Positions 17,705 to 27,128 of a stretch of DNA of 64,000 bases are shown piece by piece. The notes below the pieces were generated by a model, which saw only the letters and a program-made list of their open reading frames with translations, did no database searches and was not told where the DNA came from. The position numbers and the translations under genes are program-made. The number at the start of each line of letters is the position of its first letter. The stretch's first letter is position 1. Source of the stretch: Chlamydia avium 10DC88 (GTDB taxonomy: Bacteria > Chlamydiota > Chlamydiia > Chlamydiales > Chlamydiaceae). Location of the stretch: NCBI RefSeq assembly GCF_000583875.1, contig NZ_CP006571.1, positions 785,416 through 849,415 on the forward strand, in the 5' to 3' direction.

Positions 17705-18070
17705 ATGAATAAAAAACACAAAAAAACACAAAAAACAACGAAAAAGGCTAATAATCAAGCAATACTATTTACACCAGAAACTAGCAAACAAGAGCAGGCG
17801 ATTACAAACTTAGAAAACCTCGTGTCCTCGATCTATCAAGATCTGCCCTTAGCACAAACCTTTTCAGGAATCCAAGATGAAAAACAGCTTGCAAAAATGA
17901 TGGCAGCTCTAAATGGCACTTTAGATGCTTTGCCAATAGAAACTCTTACACAAGGTTTATTCGATAATCCTCAGGAAGATTCAAAATTTGCTAAAGAGCT
18001 TTCTACTATTTTGCATGGATTAAAAAATCTTTCGTCAACTGTTAACAAGCATATTTCCCGAAAGAAATAA
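17705..18070 (+). CDS. Small translocator-operon protein (CT577-like), unknown
   Basis: 121 residues, very Lys/Thr-rich at the N-terminus (first 20 residues), then helical with FSGIQDEKQLAKMMAALNG and a C-terminal helix. No domain is recognised. A clear GGAG (17692-17695) precedes the ATG. It is conserved in position between the chaperone and CopB, which suggests an accessory T3SS role such as a co-chaperone or regulator; that is inference from context. Confidence 0.8.
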   Translation: MNKKHKKTQKTTKKANNQAILFTPETSKQEQAITNLENLVSSIYQDLPLAQTFSGIQDEKQLAKMMAALNGTLDALPIETLTQGLFDNPQEDSKFAKELSTILHGLKNLSSTVNKHISRKK

Positions 18071-18103
18071 CTCTAAAACATCACTCAACCAAGGATAATG
18101 ATT

Positions 18104-19546
18104 ATGTCCGTTTCTTCCTCAGGTTCAGATAACGTTAGCACTAAAAATATCTTATCTCAGGTCATAGCCTCCTCACCTCAAGGGGTCCCAAATCAAGATA
18201 AAATGTCAGGCAATGAGGTTAAGCAAATCCAGCAAACCCGCCAAGGTAAGAATACTGAAATGGAAAGCAATTCTACTATTGCTGGAACTCAGGGGAAAGA
18301 AAAAGCGGGAGAAGCTCAGAGTATAGAGCAACAAGGGCTTGCTGCAGGGAAAGAAGCGGAAACATCAACAGAAACAACACAAATAAGCCAAACAACAGGG
18401 ACTAGTACGACAGCCGTCAATACAAAAACCTCTGAGGAAGTAAGTAAACTACAAGAAACTTCCCTTTCTTCTCTTTCTTCTTTAAGTGCCTCAAGTACCC
18501 AACAAATTCAAGAACTAGTTGCAGCAGCAACTGCAGGAAATTCTAGCGTAAACTCTTCTTTAGAAACTCCAGAGCTTCCGCAGCCTTCTGTAACACCAAG
18601 GCAAGATGTGTCTGAGATTAGTTTAGCATTAGCAAAAGCAATTTCTGCTCTAGGAGAAGCAACTGCATCCGCTCTCTCTGATTATCAAAGTACACAAGCA
18701 CAAGCCACCATAATGAGCCGTATTGCACTAGAATCTCAAGGATTAAAAATCGATTCTGAGCGTGCTGAGTACAAAAAGCTGCAAGAAGTACAAAAACAAT
18801 CGGCAACGAATAAAACAATGCAAACAGTTAATACTGTTTTAATGGCTGTTTCCATTACAATAACAGTAGTCTCTGTCGTTTCTGCACTCTTTACTTGTGG
18901 CTTAGGACTTATAGGAACTGCAGCAGCTGGAGCTACAGCAGCTGCAACAGGAGCTGCTGCAGGAGCTACAGCAGGAGCTACCGTAGCTACATCCGTAGCT
19001 ACTCAAGTTACTGTTCAAGCAGTTATGCAAGCAATAAAACAAGCAGTGGTCACTGCTGTTAAGCAAGCAGTTATGCAAGCAGTCAAGGCTATTGTGAAGA
19101 AAAGTATAGCAAATATTATCAAAACCGTGGTCAAAACAGTAGTCAAAACACTGGCAAAAAATATTGGGAAAATTTTCAACACCGGAAAATCTACTCTTTC
19201 AAGAGCTTTTCCTAATCTCTCCAAAGTTATCAACGCCTTAGGAAGTAAAATTACTACATTTGCTTTAGGAATGGCGATAGCCGTCCCTCAATTAGTACAA
19301 GGTATCGGAAGTATTAATCTATCGAACTTACAAAACGAACTTGCAGAAATACAAAGAACTACAGGAATGCTCTCTGCACAAGCAGAAATGATGAATATGT
19401 TCACCCAATTCTGGCAACAAGCAAGCAAAATTGCTGCAAAACAAGTAGATAGTGCTAGTGAAATGCAGCAACAAGCAACGAAATTAGGCGCACAAATTGC
19501 TAAAGCATTTACAGCAATTAGTTCTAGCTTAGCATCAGCAGCGTGA
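18104..19546 (+). CDS. copB: Type III secretion translocator CopB (YopB/SipB-like)
   Basis: 480 residues from ATG 18104, chosen over ATG 18098 because AGGA (18091-18094) is then about 9 nt away and because MSVSSSGSDN fits the family N-terminus. Residues 1-150 are Ser/Thr/Gln-rich. A hydrophobic region near 245-300 (VLMAVSITITVVSVVSALF, then Ala/Gly/Thr repeats) is followed by an amphipathic Gln/Ala/Val/Lys stretch and a second hydrophobic segment near 388-405. Translocators insert into the host membrane to form the secretion pore. The chaperone gene is upstream and copD downstream. Confidence 0.93.
   Translation: MSVSSSGSDNVSTKNILSQVIASSPQGVPNQDKMSGNEVKQIQQTRQGKNTEMESNSTIAGTQGKEKAGEAQSIEQQGLAAGKEAETSTETTQISQTTGTSTTAVNTKTSEEVSKLQETSLSSLSSLSASSTQQIQELVAAATAGNSSVNSSLETPELPQPSVTPRQDVSEISLALAKAISALGEATASALSDYQSTQAQATIMSRIALESQGLKIDSERAEYKKLQEVQKQSATNKTMQTVNTVLMAVSITITVVSVVSALFTCGLGLIGTAAAGATAAATGAAAGATAGATVATSVATQVTVQAVMQAIKQAVVTAVKQAVMQAVKAIVKKSIANIIKTVVKTVVKTLAKNIGKIFNTGKSTLSRAFPNLSKVINALGSKITTFALGMAIAVPQLVQGIGSINLSNLQNELAEIQRTTGMLSAQAEMMNMFTQFWQQASKIAAKQVDSASEMQQQATKLGAQIAKAFTAISSSLASAA
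19016..19081 (+). repeat. In-frame 18-bp direct repeat inside copB
   Basis: CAAGCAGTTATGCAAGCA occurs at 19016-19033 and again at 19064-19081, exactly 48 nt (16 codons) apart in the same frame, encoding part of a QAVMQA(I/V)K-type amphipathic repeat. Recombination between copies would delete 16 residues without a frameshift. Confidence 0.8.
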
Positions 19547-19572
19547 AAATTATTTAAGAGGGGGATATTGTT

Positions 19573-20880
19573 ATGACATCAGGAGTTAGTGGGAATCCAT
19601 CTGATCCTACTGTATTAGCAGCGCAACTTGCAGCTGCACATCTACAAGGAAAAGATGCAAAACAACCTGAAAAACAAACAGAGAATGTAGCTAGTGGTTT
19701 TGAAGATTTGATTCAAGATACTCAAACACAAGGAACTGTAAAAAAAGAAGCTACTCAGACTTCTAGATCATCCAAATCAGAAAAATCAACTAAATCAGAG
19801 AAATCTTCATCTTCATCCTCATCTTCAGTATCTAGTGCATCAAGTACAGTAACAGCCCAAGCTGTACAAGCACCATCATCTCTTACGAAAAGTAATTATG
19901 AGCTTCCATCATTGCCTATGCCAGAAAGCACGGAAGTTAATGGTGTCGTAATTAAAAAAGGAATGGGGACTTTAGCTCTTCTAGGATTAATTATGACTTT
20001 ACTAGCACAATCTAGTGCTCAGTCTTGGTCAACAGAATTCCAACAACAAAACCAAGCTATCCAAAACCAAGTAGCTATGGCACCAATGATTGGAGATGCT
20101 ATTCGTAATCAGGCCGAACACCAAGCTAGTGCTACAGAAGCTCAAGCTAAACAAAGTCTTATCTCTGGTATTACCAATCTTGCTGGTTTTGCCGTCTCTG
20201 TTGCTGGAGGTATCCTTTCTGCTGCTAAAAGTTTAGGAGGCCTAAAATCCGCAGCATTTACAAAAGAAACAGCAACAGCAGGTACAGCAGCAGCAGCAGC
20301 TTCCCAAGCTTCAAAAGCAGCTAGTGAAGTAGCATCATCAGCAACTAAAGCAGCAACAGCAGCCTCAACATCTGCCTTAGGAGCTGCAAGTAATGCTGCA
20401 ACTAAAGCTGCAGCTAATCTAGTAGACGATATTGCTACGGCTACATCAAAAGCCACGACACAAGCAGCAACATCTGGATCAGGATTATTTGGTAAGGTTC
20501 TCAACACCGCCGGATGGCAAGACAAACTATCTCGAGGACTGAATGTGGTGAAAACACAAGGAAGTCGTGTAGCTGCATTTGCAGGGCGTGCCCTTTCTTC
20601 ATCTATGCAAATGGCACAATTAGTCCATGGGCTAACTGCAGCTGTTGATGGTATTGCTGGTGGGATTATTGGTGCTGAAGTAGCTTTCCATCAAAGAGCA
20701 GCAGGTATGGCAGAAGCTCAAGCCGAAGAACTAAAACAACTTACCTCTGTACAACAACAATACGCAAGTCAGGCTCAAACTCTACAAGAACAATCAATGC
20801 AAAGCTTCAACTCTGCTCTACAAACACTCCAGAATATTTCTGATTCACAAACTCAAACAACGCAAGCAATTTTCAATTAG
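19573..20880 (+). CDS. copD: Type III secretion translocator CopD (YopD-like)
   Basis: 435 residues with strong ribosome site GAGGGGG (19558-19564). The N-terminal 115 residues are Ser/Lys/Thr-rich and low complexity. Hydrophobic segments lie near 135-150 ([18 protein letters not shown]) and 195-215 ([20 protein letters not shown]). An Ala-rich stretch (about 230-290) and a C-terminal amphipathic coiled coil with many Gln follow. CopD pairs with CopB in the host-membrane pore. It is the last gene of the operon, followed by a strong hairpin (20903-20922). Confidence 0.92.
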   Translation: MTSGVSGNPSDPTVLAAQLAAAHLQGKDAKQPEKQTENVASGFEDLIQDTQTQGTVKKEATQTSRSSKSEKSTKSEKSSSSSSSSVSSASSTVTAQAVQAPSSLTKSNYELPSLPMPESTEVNGVVIKKGMGTLALLGLIMTLLAQSSAQSWSTEFQQQNQAIQNQVAMAPMIGDAIRNQAEHQASATEAQAKQSLISGITNLAGFAVSVAGGILSAAKSLGGLKSAAFTKETATAGTAAAAASQASKAASEVASSATKAATAASTSALGAASNAATKAAANLVDDIATATSKATTQAATSGSGLFGKVLNTAGWQDKLSRGLNVVKTQGSRVAAFAGRALSSSMQMAQLVHGLTAAVDGIAGGIIGAEVAFHQRAAGMAEAQAEELKQLTSVQQQYASQAQTLQEQSMQSFNSALQTLQNISDSQTQTTQAIFN

Positions 20881-20902
20881 AGAAGGCCTGCTTAACTGAT
20901 TA

Positions 20903-20922
20903 GGCCTAACTACTGTTAGGCC
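20903..20922. terminator. Perfect 8-bp hairpin between convergent copD and permease gene
   Basis: GGCCTAAC (20903-20910), loop TACT, GTTAGGCC (20915-20922). It lies between two convergent genes and could end transcription from both sides. No T-run follows on either strand, so it may be an RNA 3'-end stabiliser or Rho-linked. A second AGGCCT at 20884-20889 can pair with 20902-20907 as an alternative fold. Confidence 0.45.
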
Positions 20923-20938
20923 CTCATGTAAAGCGGCT

Positions 20939-21841
20939 TTACTCATAAATATATCCCTGACGAAATTCTTCGCCATAAATCAGACGGCAACCAATAACCA
21001 TAAAGGCAACAGCAAAGGGTAAAGACTTAGAAAAATGCTCTCCTAAAAGTACCCAACCATAAAAAGCAGAGAATATGGGCATAACAAGATTACAAAACGA
21101 CAGGAAAGTAGATGAATATTTCTTCAATAGCGCTGCATAAAGATTATAACTAATAAGATTAGAAAATAGTACTAAACAGAAAATCACCTGCACAAAAATT
21201 TGAAAATTACTCACAGGGATAGGGCGCCAAGTTTCTACAACAAAGGAATGCCCTAGGGAAAGAATCCCAGAAATCAGCATGGCATAAGCATTAATTGCCG
21301 TTACTGATAGTGATGAAGTTCTTTCAATTTTTCTTAATAATGTCCATCCAAAAGCCCCTAAACATGTTGCTAATAATACAAGTATTTCTGGCCATCCTAG
21401 TTGCCAACTCCATGCAGAAGACTCTGCCCCACCGAAAAATAAATAAAACAAATAACCCAATAAGCCGAGACTTAACCCTCCTAGTTTCTTCATGGTCACA
21501 GTTTCTCGTAATTGAATATAAGAAAATAGCGCAGACATGAAAGGAGACAATCCGTAAATAAAGCAAGCTTTCGCAGAAGACAAATGACGTAAACCTAAAA
21601 ATTCACATACATTAGTCAAATAAAACCCCACTATAGCTACCACACTTACTGGTAAATACGCATTTTTCGGTAATCGTAATGAACCTTTTTTCCAAATAAC
21701 AACTCCAGCTAAGAGAATACCTGCTATTAGCATCCGACTCCCTGTAACAAACATAGGAGAAGCTACCTCCATAGCTAACTTACTAAAAGCAAATGATGAG
21801 GACCAAATAAAAGCTGTAAGAAAAATGAGAAAAATGGACAT
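20939..21841 (-). CDS. EamA/DMT-family permease (CT580-like)
   Basis: 300 residues, about ten transmembrane helices in two EamA repeats (roughly 4-125 and 150-285), typical of drug/metabolite transporters. The first repeat ends with KKLGGLSLGLLGYLFYLFFG and the second contains FLSFCNLVMPIFSAFYGWVLLGEH, both family-like. The substrate cannot be predicted; chlamydial members of the superfamily may import host metabolites. It is convergent with copD and divergent from thrS. Confidence 0.85.
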   Translation of the reverse strand: MSIFLIFLTAFIWSSSFAFSKLAMEVASPMFVTGSRMLIAGILLAGVVIWKKGSLRLPKNAYLPVSVVAIVGFYLTNVCEFLGLRHLSSAKACFIYGLSPFMSALFSYIQLRETVTMKKLGGLSLGLLGYLFYLFFGGAESSAWSWQLGWPEILVLLATCLGAFGWTLLRKIERTSSLSVTAINAYAMLISGILSLGHSFVVETWRPIPVSNFQIFVQVIFCLVLFSNLISYNLYAALLKKYSSTFLSFCNLVMPIFSAFYGWVLLGEHFSKSLPFAVAFMVIGCRLIYGEEFRQGYIYE

Positions 21842-22048
21842 GGGGGATCAAATTCAGTGATAAAAACCTCTTATTGTAAGTGAAAAAAGCTTTGCATCCA
21901 ACTCAAATAATGTTTTACACAAAGATCTCAAACGTTCTCAATTCCTCTCCTTGGACTAAACATAAACGTTTTTCAGAAAACTCCCTTGCACAGATCCCAA
22001 AAAAAGCTACAATAATGCACTTACAAACTTCATTAAATTGGAGAGAAA

Positions 22049-23953
22049 ATGATCCGCGTAATCTGCGACCAAGAAACTTTCGAACTTCCTAGAGGCTCTA
22101 CAGCCGCTGATTTCGCGAGCAAATTAAAAAATTCTCATTATTTTGCCGGCGTTGTCATAAATGATCGAATTAAAGATCTGACTACAACCCTAGAAGAAGG
22201 AGATGTATTAAGATTTGTAACATTTTCAGATCCTGAAGGTCGTGAAATTTTTTTACACACTTCCGCGCATATTTTAGCTCAAGCCGTGTTACGACTATGG
22301 CCTAATGCTATGCCAACAATTGGTCCTGTGATTGATCAAGGATTCTACTATGATTTTGCCAATCTTTCGATTAGCGAAGACGACTTCGATGCTATAGAAA
22401 AAATGGCCGAACAAATTGTGCAAGAGAAGCATCCGGTAGCAAAAAAAACATTTTGCGACAAACACGAAGCCCTAAAAGAATTCGGTCACAATCCATTTAA
22501 AGTAGAGCTCATTAAAGAACTTCCCGATGGAGAAAAAATTACATCTTATTCCCAAGGGGAATTCATAGATCTCTGTCGAGGCCCCCACCTTCCATCAACA
22601 GCACCTGTAAAAGCCTTCAAACTTTTACGTACATCTGCAGCATATTGGCGAGGAGACCCGCAAAGAGACTCTCTAATACGCATTTATGGGGTGGCATTCC
22701 CTACAACAAAAGAGCTGAAAGAACACCTATATCAATTAGAGGAGGCGAAAAAACGAGATCATCGTGTTTTAGGAACAAAATTAGATCTCTTTTCTCAACA
22801 AGAATGTTCTGCAGGAATGCCCTTTTTTCATCCTCGAGGAATGGTCATTTGGGACGCTTTAATAGGGTATTGGAAACGACTACATCAACTTGCTGGCTAT
22901 AAGGAAATCCAAACGCCTCAACTTATGAATCGACATCTCTGGGAGGTGTCCGGACATTGGACAAATTATAAAGAAAATATGTACACCCTGCAAATTGATG
23001 ACGAGGATTATGCTATTAAACCCATGAATTGCCCTGGATGCATGCTGTATTATAAAACTCGCTTACATAGCTACAAAGAGTTTCCACTAAGAATAGCAGA
23101 AATTGGGCACGTTCATCGTTATGAAATTTCTGGAGCATTGTCAGGATTAATGCGCGTTCGAGCCTTTCATCAAGACGACGCTCACGTTTTTCTCATGCCT
23201 GAGCAAGTAGAAGAAGAAACTTTAAATATTCTGAATTTAGTTTCTGAATTATACAAAACTTTTGGATTAGATTATCATTTAGAACTGTCTACAAGACCAG
23301 AACAAGGTACCATTGGCAGTGATGAACTTTGGGAATTAGCAACCTCTGCTTTAGAGAGAGCTCTCACTAATTCAAAAACACCATTTTTTATCAATCCCGG
23401 TGACGGTGCTTTTTATGGCCCTAAAATTGACATTCATGTAAAAGATGCTATTCAGCGTACATGGCAATGTGGAACCATTCAATTAGATATGTTCCTCCCT
23501 GAACGCTTTGCTTTAGAATATACCAATGCCCAAGGAGAAAAAAGCACTCCGATCATGTTACATCGCGCCTTATTTGGCTCTATTGAAAGATTTTTAGGAA
23601 TTCTTATAGAACACTTCAAAGGGAAATTCCCTCTATGGTTAAGTCCTGAACATATAAGAATTATTACCGTAGCAGATCGTCATCAACCGCGTGCGAATGA
23701 GCTTGCCTCTACCTGGCAACAATTAGGTTTTGTTGTTACTGTAGATGACTCTAATGAATCAGTAAGTAAAAAAATTCGTAACGCACAAAATATGCAAGTA
23801 AATTATATGGTGACTATAGGAGATCGCGAAGTTGAAGAAAAAACTCTAGCCGTACGCACCCGAGATAATCGTGTATTAGATGTAACAGTAGAAAGATTTA
23901 TAAATACACTACTTGAGGAAAAGAATTCTTTGAATCTAACCTCTCTACTATAG
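22049..23953 (+). CDS. thrS: Threonyl-tRNA synthetase
   Basis: 634 residues, full length for bacterial ThrRS. It has an N-terminal TGS domain (1-60), an editing domain with the HxxxH motif in [18 protein letters not shown], class II catalytic core with zinc ligands in [13 protein letters not shown], motif 2 [21 protein letters not shown], and motif 3 near [19 protein letters not shown]. The anticodon-binding domain occupies the last ~100 residues. GGAGAG (22039-22044) supports the start. It charges tRNA-Thr in the cytoplasm. Confidence 0.96.
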   Translation: MIRVICDQETFELPRGSTAADFASKLKNSHYFAGVVINDRIKDLTTTLEEGDVLRFVTFSDPEGREIFLHTSAHILAQAVLRLWPNAMPTIGPVIDQGFYYDFANLSISEDDFDAIEKMAEQIVQEKHPVAKKTFCDKHEALKEFGHNPFKVELIKELPDGEKITSYSQGEFIDLCRGPHLPSTAPVKAFKLLRTSAAYWRGDPQRDSLIRIYGVAFPTTKELKEHLYQLEEAKKRDHRVLGTKLDLFSQQECSAGMPFFHPRGMVIWDALIGYWKRLHQLAGYKEIQTPQLMNRHLWEVSGHWTNYKENMYTLQIDDEDYAIKPMNCPGCMLYYKTRLHSYKEFPLRIAEIGHVHRYEISGALSGLMRVRAFHQDDAHVFLMPEQVEEETLNILNLVSELYKTFGLDYHLELSTRPEQGTIGSDELWELATSALERALTNSKTPFFINPGDGAFYGPKIDIHVKDAIQRTWQCGTIQLDMFLPERFALEYTNAQGEKSTPIMLHRALFGSIERFLGILIEHFKGKFPLWLSPEHIRIITVADRHQPRANELASTWQQLGFVVTVDDSNESVSKKIRNAQNMQVNYMVTIGDREVEEKTLAVRTRDNRVLDVTVERFINTLLEEKNSLNLTSLL

Positions 23954-23983
23954 AAACATATAAATTAAGGATAGGCCTTTCTA

Positions 23984-24748
23984 ATGAAAACTATTGCTGT
24001 CAATAGCTTTAAAGGTGGCACAGCAAAGACTTCAACAGCCTTACATTTAGGAGCAGCTTTAGCTCAATATCACCATGCTAAAGTGCTCCTTATCGATTTT
24101 GATGCTCAAGCAAATTTGACCTCAGGGTTAGGTCTGGACCCAGATTGTTATGATAGCCTCGCTGTCGTCTTACAAGGGGAAAAAAATATTCATGAGGTGA
24201 TCCGGCCTATTGAGAATACTTTAGATCTCATTCCTGCAGACACATGGTTAGAACGTATCGAAGTTTCTGGTAATTTAGCTGCAGACCGTTATTCTCACGA
24301 AAGACTTAAGCATATTCTTTCTGCTGTGGAGCATGAGTATGATTTTGTCATTATTGACACCCCCCCTTCTTTATGCTGGCTTACGGAATCCGCATTAATA
24401 GCAGCACAATACGCGCTGATTTGTGCTACTCCCGAATTTTATAGCGTTAAAGGTCTAGAAAGACTGGCATCTTTTATCCAAGGGATATCTTCTCGCCATC
24501 CTCTGAGTATCCTCGGTGTTGCTTTGTCTTTTTGGAATTATCGGGGGAAAAATAATGCAGCCTTCGCTGAACTTATTCATAAAACTTTCCCAGGAAGACT
24601 ATTAAATACAAAAATTCGTAGAGATATCACTATTTCCGAAGCCGCTATCCATGGTAAGCCTGTGTTTACCACTGCTCCCTCAGCTAGAGCTTCCGAAGAT
24701 TACTTAAATCTCACCAAAGAATTACTAATTTTACTGAGAGACATGTGA
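23984..24748 (+). CDS. parA: ParA/MinD-family ATPase (CT582-like; paralogue of plasmid pgp5)
   Basis: 254 residues with the deviant Walker A KGGTAKTSTALHLGAALAQ near residues 10-28, the DFDAQANLTSGLG switch region, and Walker B YDFVIIDTPPSL near 120. These are hallmarks of ParA partition ATPases. The chlamydial virulence plasmid encodes a related protein (Pgp5). The gene is followed 3 nt later by a Pgp6-like gene, mirroring the plasmid pair. It may act in chromosome segregation or in regulation; no parB gene lies next to it. Confidence 0.9.
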   Translation: MKTIAVNSFKGGTAKTSTALHLGAALAQYHHAKVLLIDFDAQANLTSGLGLDPDCYDSLAVVLQGEKNIHEVIRPIENTLDLIPADTWLERIEVSGNLAADRYSHERLKHILSAVEHEYDFVIIDTPPSLCWLTESALIAAQYALICATPEFYSVKGLERLASFIQGISSRHPLSILGVALSFWNYRGKNNAAFAELIHKTFPGRLLNTKIRRDITISEAAIHGKPVFTTAPSARASEDYLNLTKELLILLRDM

Positions 24749-24751
24749 TCC

Positions 24752-25504
24752 ATGGGAAATTTGAAAACGTTATTAGAAAGTCGTTTTAAAAAAAGCTCCC
24801 AAGAAAAAATGGATACGTTGACACGTCAACGCATGAATGGGGAGCTCTCTCCCCTTTTAAGTAGATTTTCTACCCCAGAACTATCTCCAAAAGAAGAAGA
24901 AAAGTTTCGCCAACTGTTAGAAAATTACACCTGTGATGATCAGATATCCGAAGAAGATTTTCATAATTTATGCTGTCTTTCTGCTCAAATTAAACAAATC
25001 CATCATCAAGCTGTTCTCTTGCACGGAGAACGTATTAAAAAAGTTCGCGATTTATTAAAAAATTATCGTGAGGGGGCCTTTTCTTCCTGGCTATTGCTTA
25101 CCTATGGGAATAGGCAAACCCCCTATAATTTCCTTGTATATTATGAATTATTTTCTGCTCTTCCTGATCCTCTGAAAATCGAAGTAGAAAAAATGCCACG
25201 GCAAGCAATATATACGTTAGCTGCCCGCCAAGGTTCTCAAGAACAAAAAGAAGCGATTATTCGTAATTATCGTGGTGAAAGCAAAGGAGAACTTTTAGAT
25301 ATCATCCGAAAAACATTTCCTCTTGTGGCTACTGATCGACGACAAACCTGTCTATCTAGGCAAGCTTTTTCTCTACTATCTAAAGGCCTACAATTATTAA
25401 AAAAATGCCCAGAGCTATCTTCTGAAGATTGTTTAGATCTAGATAAACTGATAAAAAAAATGCAAAAAATTAAAAATAGTTTCTCCTCCAATACAAAGGT
25501 GTAA
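24752..25504 (+). CDS. Pgp6-like conserved chlamydial protein (CT583-like)
   Basis: 250 residues, soluble, helical, rich in Lys/Glu/Leu. It contains YALAARQGSQEQKEAII-like and FSSWLLLTYGNRQTPYNFLVYYELF segments (about 110-135) typical of the family containing plasmid-encoded Pgp6. Biochemical function is unknown. It follows parA by 3 nt and precedes CT584 by 3 nt, so the three form one operon. It may partner the ParA-like ATPase in a non-canonical partition or regulatory module; that is inference from the repeated pairing on plasmid and chromosome. Confidence 0.85.
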   Translation: MGNLKTLLESRFKKSSQEKMDTLTRQRMNGELSPLLSRFSTPELSPKEEEKFRQLLENYTCDDQISEEDFHNLCCLSAQIKQIHHQAVLLHGERIKKVRDLLKNYREGAFSSWLLLTYGNRQTPYNFLVYYELFSALPDPLKIEVEKMPRQAIYTLAARQGSQEQKEAIIRNYRGESKGELLDIIRKTFPLVATDRRQTCLSRQAFSLLSKGLQLLKKCPELSSEDCLDLDKLIKKMQKIKNSFSSNTKV

Positions 25505-25507
25505 TAT

Positions 25508-26065
25508 ATGGCAGCAAAATCCAAAGCTATCGAACTTGAAGATAATGTCTTTCTCATTCTAGAAGGCAATCTAAAAAGAATCTTCGCTACTCCCATTGGT
25601 TACACTACATTTCGTGAATTTCAAAATGTTGTTTTTAACTGCTCTAATGGGAGACAAGACATAGCCAATTTCTTTTTTGAAATGCTAATCAATGGAAAAT
25701 TAATTCAAGATCTACCTGCAGAGCAAAAGCAGGCATCTCAAAGTTTAATTTCTGATTTTATGATGCCGATTCGCGTGGCTAAAGATATTCACGAACGCGG
25801 AGAATTCATCAACTTTATCACTTCCGATATGTTGACTCAACAAGAACGCTGTGTATTTTTAAATCGCTTAGCAAGAGTGGATGGCCAAGAATTCCTGCTA
25901 ATGACAGATGTACAGAATACTTGCCATTTAATTCGACATCTATTTGCTCGTCTATTAGAAGCACAAAAAAATCCTATAGGAGAGAAAAACCTTCAAGAAA
26001 TCCAAGAAGATATTGTATCCTTGAGAAACTACTTCGAAGAATTAGAAAAATCGCTTCTACAATAA
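25508..26065 (+). CDS. Conserved chlamydial protein CT584-like
   Basis: 185 residues, soluble, no signal peptide. CT584 is a conserved chlamydial protein of known fold but uncertain role that has been discussed as a type III secretion-associated factor. The sequence shows a helical N-terminus (SKAIELEDNVFLILEGNLKR), a central MMPIRVAKDIHERGEF region and a C-terminal helix ending FEELEKSLLQ. It is the last gene of the parA operon, 7 nt before trpS. Confidence 0.85.
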   Translation: MAAKSKAIELEDNVFLILEGNLKRIFATPIGYTTFREFQNVVFNCSNGRQDIANFFFEMLINGKLIQDLPAEQKQASQSLISDFMMPIRVAKDIHERGEFINFITSDMLTQQERCVFLNRLARVDGQEFLLMTDVQNTCHLIRHLFARLLEAQKNPIGEKNLQEIQEDIVSLRNYFEELEKSLLQ

Positions 26066-26072
26066 ATAATAT

Positions 26073-27128
26073 ATGAACAAGAAACAGCGTGTTCTTACTG
26101 GTGATCGGCCTACAGGTAAGCTACACTTAGGCCATTGGGTTGGATCAATAAAAAATCGTTTGGCTCTGCAAAACAACCCAAATTATGACTGCTTTTTTAT
26201 CATTGCGGATCTTCATGTTCTAACAACAAAAATACGTAAGGAACAAATCCTAAATGTAGACAATCATATTTATGAAGTACTCGCTGATTGGTTGAGCGTA
26301 GGCATAGATCCCAGTAAATCCACCATTTATCTACAATCTGCTATTCCTGAGATTTATGAATTGCATTTACTGTTTTCTATGTTAATTTCGATTAATCGTG
26401 TTATGGGCATTCCTAGCCTTAAGGAAATGGCAAAGCATGCTGCTATAGAAGAAGGTGGGCTATCTTTAGGCCTTGTAAGTTATCCCGTATTACAAAGCGC
26501 TGATATTCTACTTGCAAAAGCACAAATTGTTCCTGTGGGAAAGGATAACGAAGCTCACATTGAACTAGCTCGAGATATTGCACGTAATTTCAATCGTTTG
26601 TATGGAGAAGTTTTCCCAGAACCCACTGTTTTACAAGGAGATCTCACTTCCTTAGTAGGAATAGACGGATTAGGAAAAATGAGTAAATCTGCAAATAATG
26701 CTATTTACCTCTCTGATGAAGATCGGGTCATCAGAGAAAAAATTCGTAAAATGTACACGGATCCTAATCGAATCCATGCTACGACTCCAGGTCGTGTAGA
26801 AGGGAATCCTTTATTTATCTATCATGACATCTTTAACCCCAATAAAGACGAAGTTGAAGAATTTAAAACACGTTACCGTCAAGGGCGTATAAAGGATGTA
26901 GAGGTTAAGGCACGCCTTGCTGAAGCAATCATTCTCTTTCTACAACCTATTAAAGAAAAACGTGCGGAATTATTGGCAAAACCACAAGTCTTACACACAG
27001 CCTTACAACAAGGCACGGAAACTATGCGAAATGTAGCAAAAGCAACCATGGAAGAAGTCCACGACACCTTAGGTCTAAGCCATAAATGGCGTTCTCGACT
27101 ATCCAAAACTCATGCCTATGACTTTTAA
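26073..27128 (+). CDS. trpS: Tryptophanyl-tRNA synthetase
   Basis: 351 residues, class I synthetase. The HIGH-type motif is [12 protein letters not shown] at about 14-25 and the KMSKS motif is [10 protein letters not shown] at about 208. It charges tRNA-Trp, and chlamydial growth is sensitive to host tryptophan supply, so this enzyme is central to that response. No TrpR operator is evident upstream. The 3' end overlaps uvrB. Confidence 0.96.
   Translation: MNKKQRVLTGDRPTGKLHLGHWVGSIKNRLALQNNPNYDCFFIIADLHVLTTKIRKEQILNVDNHIYEVLADWLSVGIDPSKSTIYLQSAIPEIYELHLLFSMLISINRVMGIPSLKEMAKHAAIEEGGLSLGLVSYPVLQSADILLAKAQIVPVGKDNEAHIELARDIARNFNRLYGEVFPEPTVLQGDLTSLVGIDGLGKMSKSANNAIYLSDEDRVIREKIRKMYTDPNRIHATTPGRVEGNPLFIYHDIFNPNKDEVEEFKTRYRQGRIKDVEVKARLAEAIILFLQPIKEKRAELLAKPQVLHTALQQGTETMRNVAKATMEEVHDTLGLSHKWRSRLSKTHAYDF

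Noticed and set aside
18900..19160. Horizontal transfer or repeat expansion suggested by odd composition in copB/copD
   Set aside because: Ala/Gly/Gln/Ser-rich low complexity is normal for these translocators, and the operon is in its conserved place.
20142..20525. 127-codon Ala/Val-rich minus-strand frame inside copD
   Set aside because: It arises from reverse reading of the Ala-rich codons of copD; no start signal or family resemblance.
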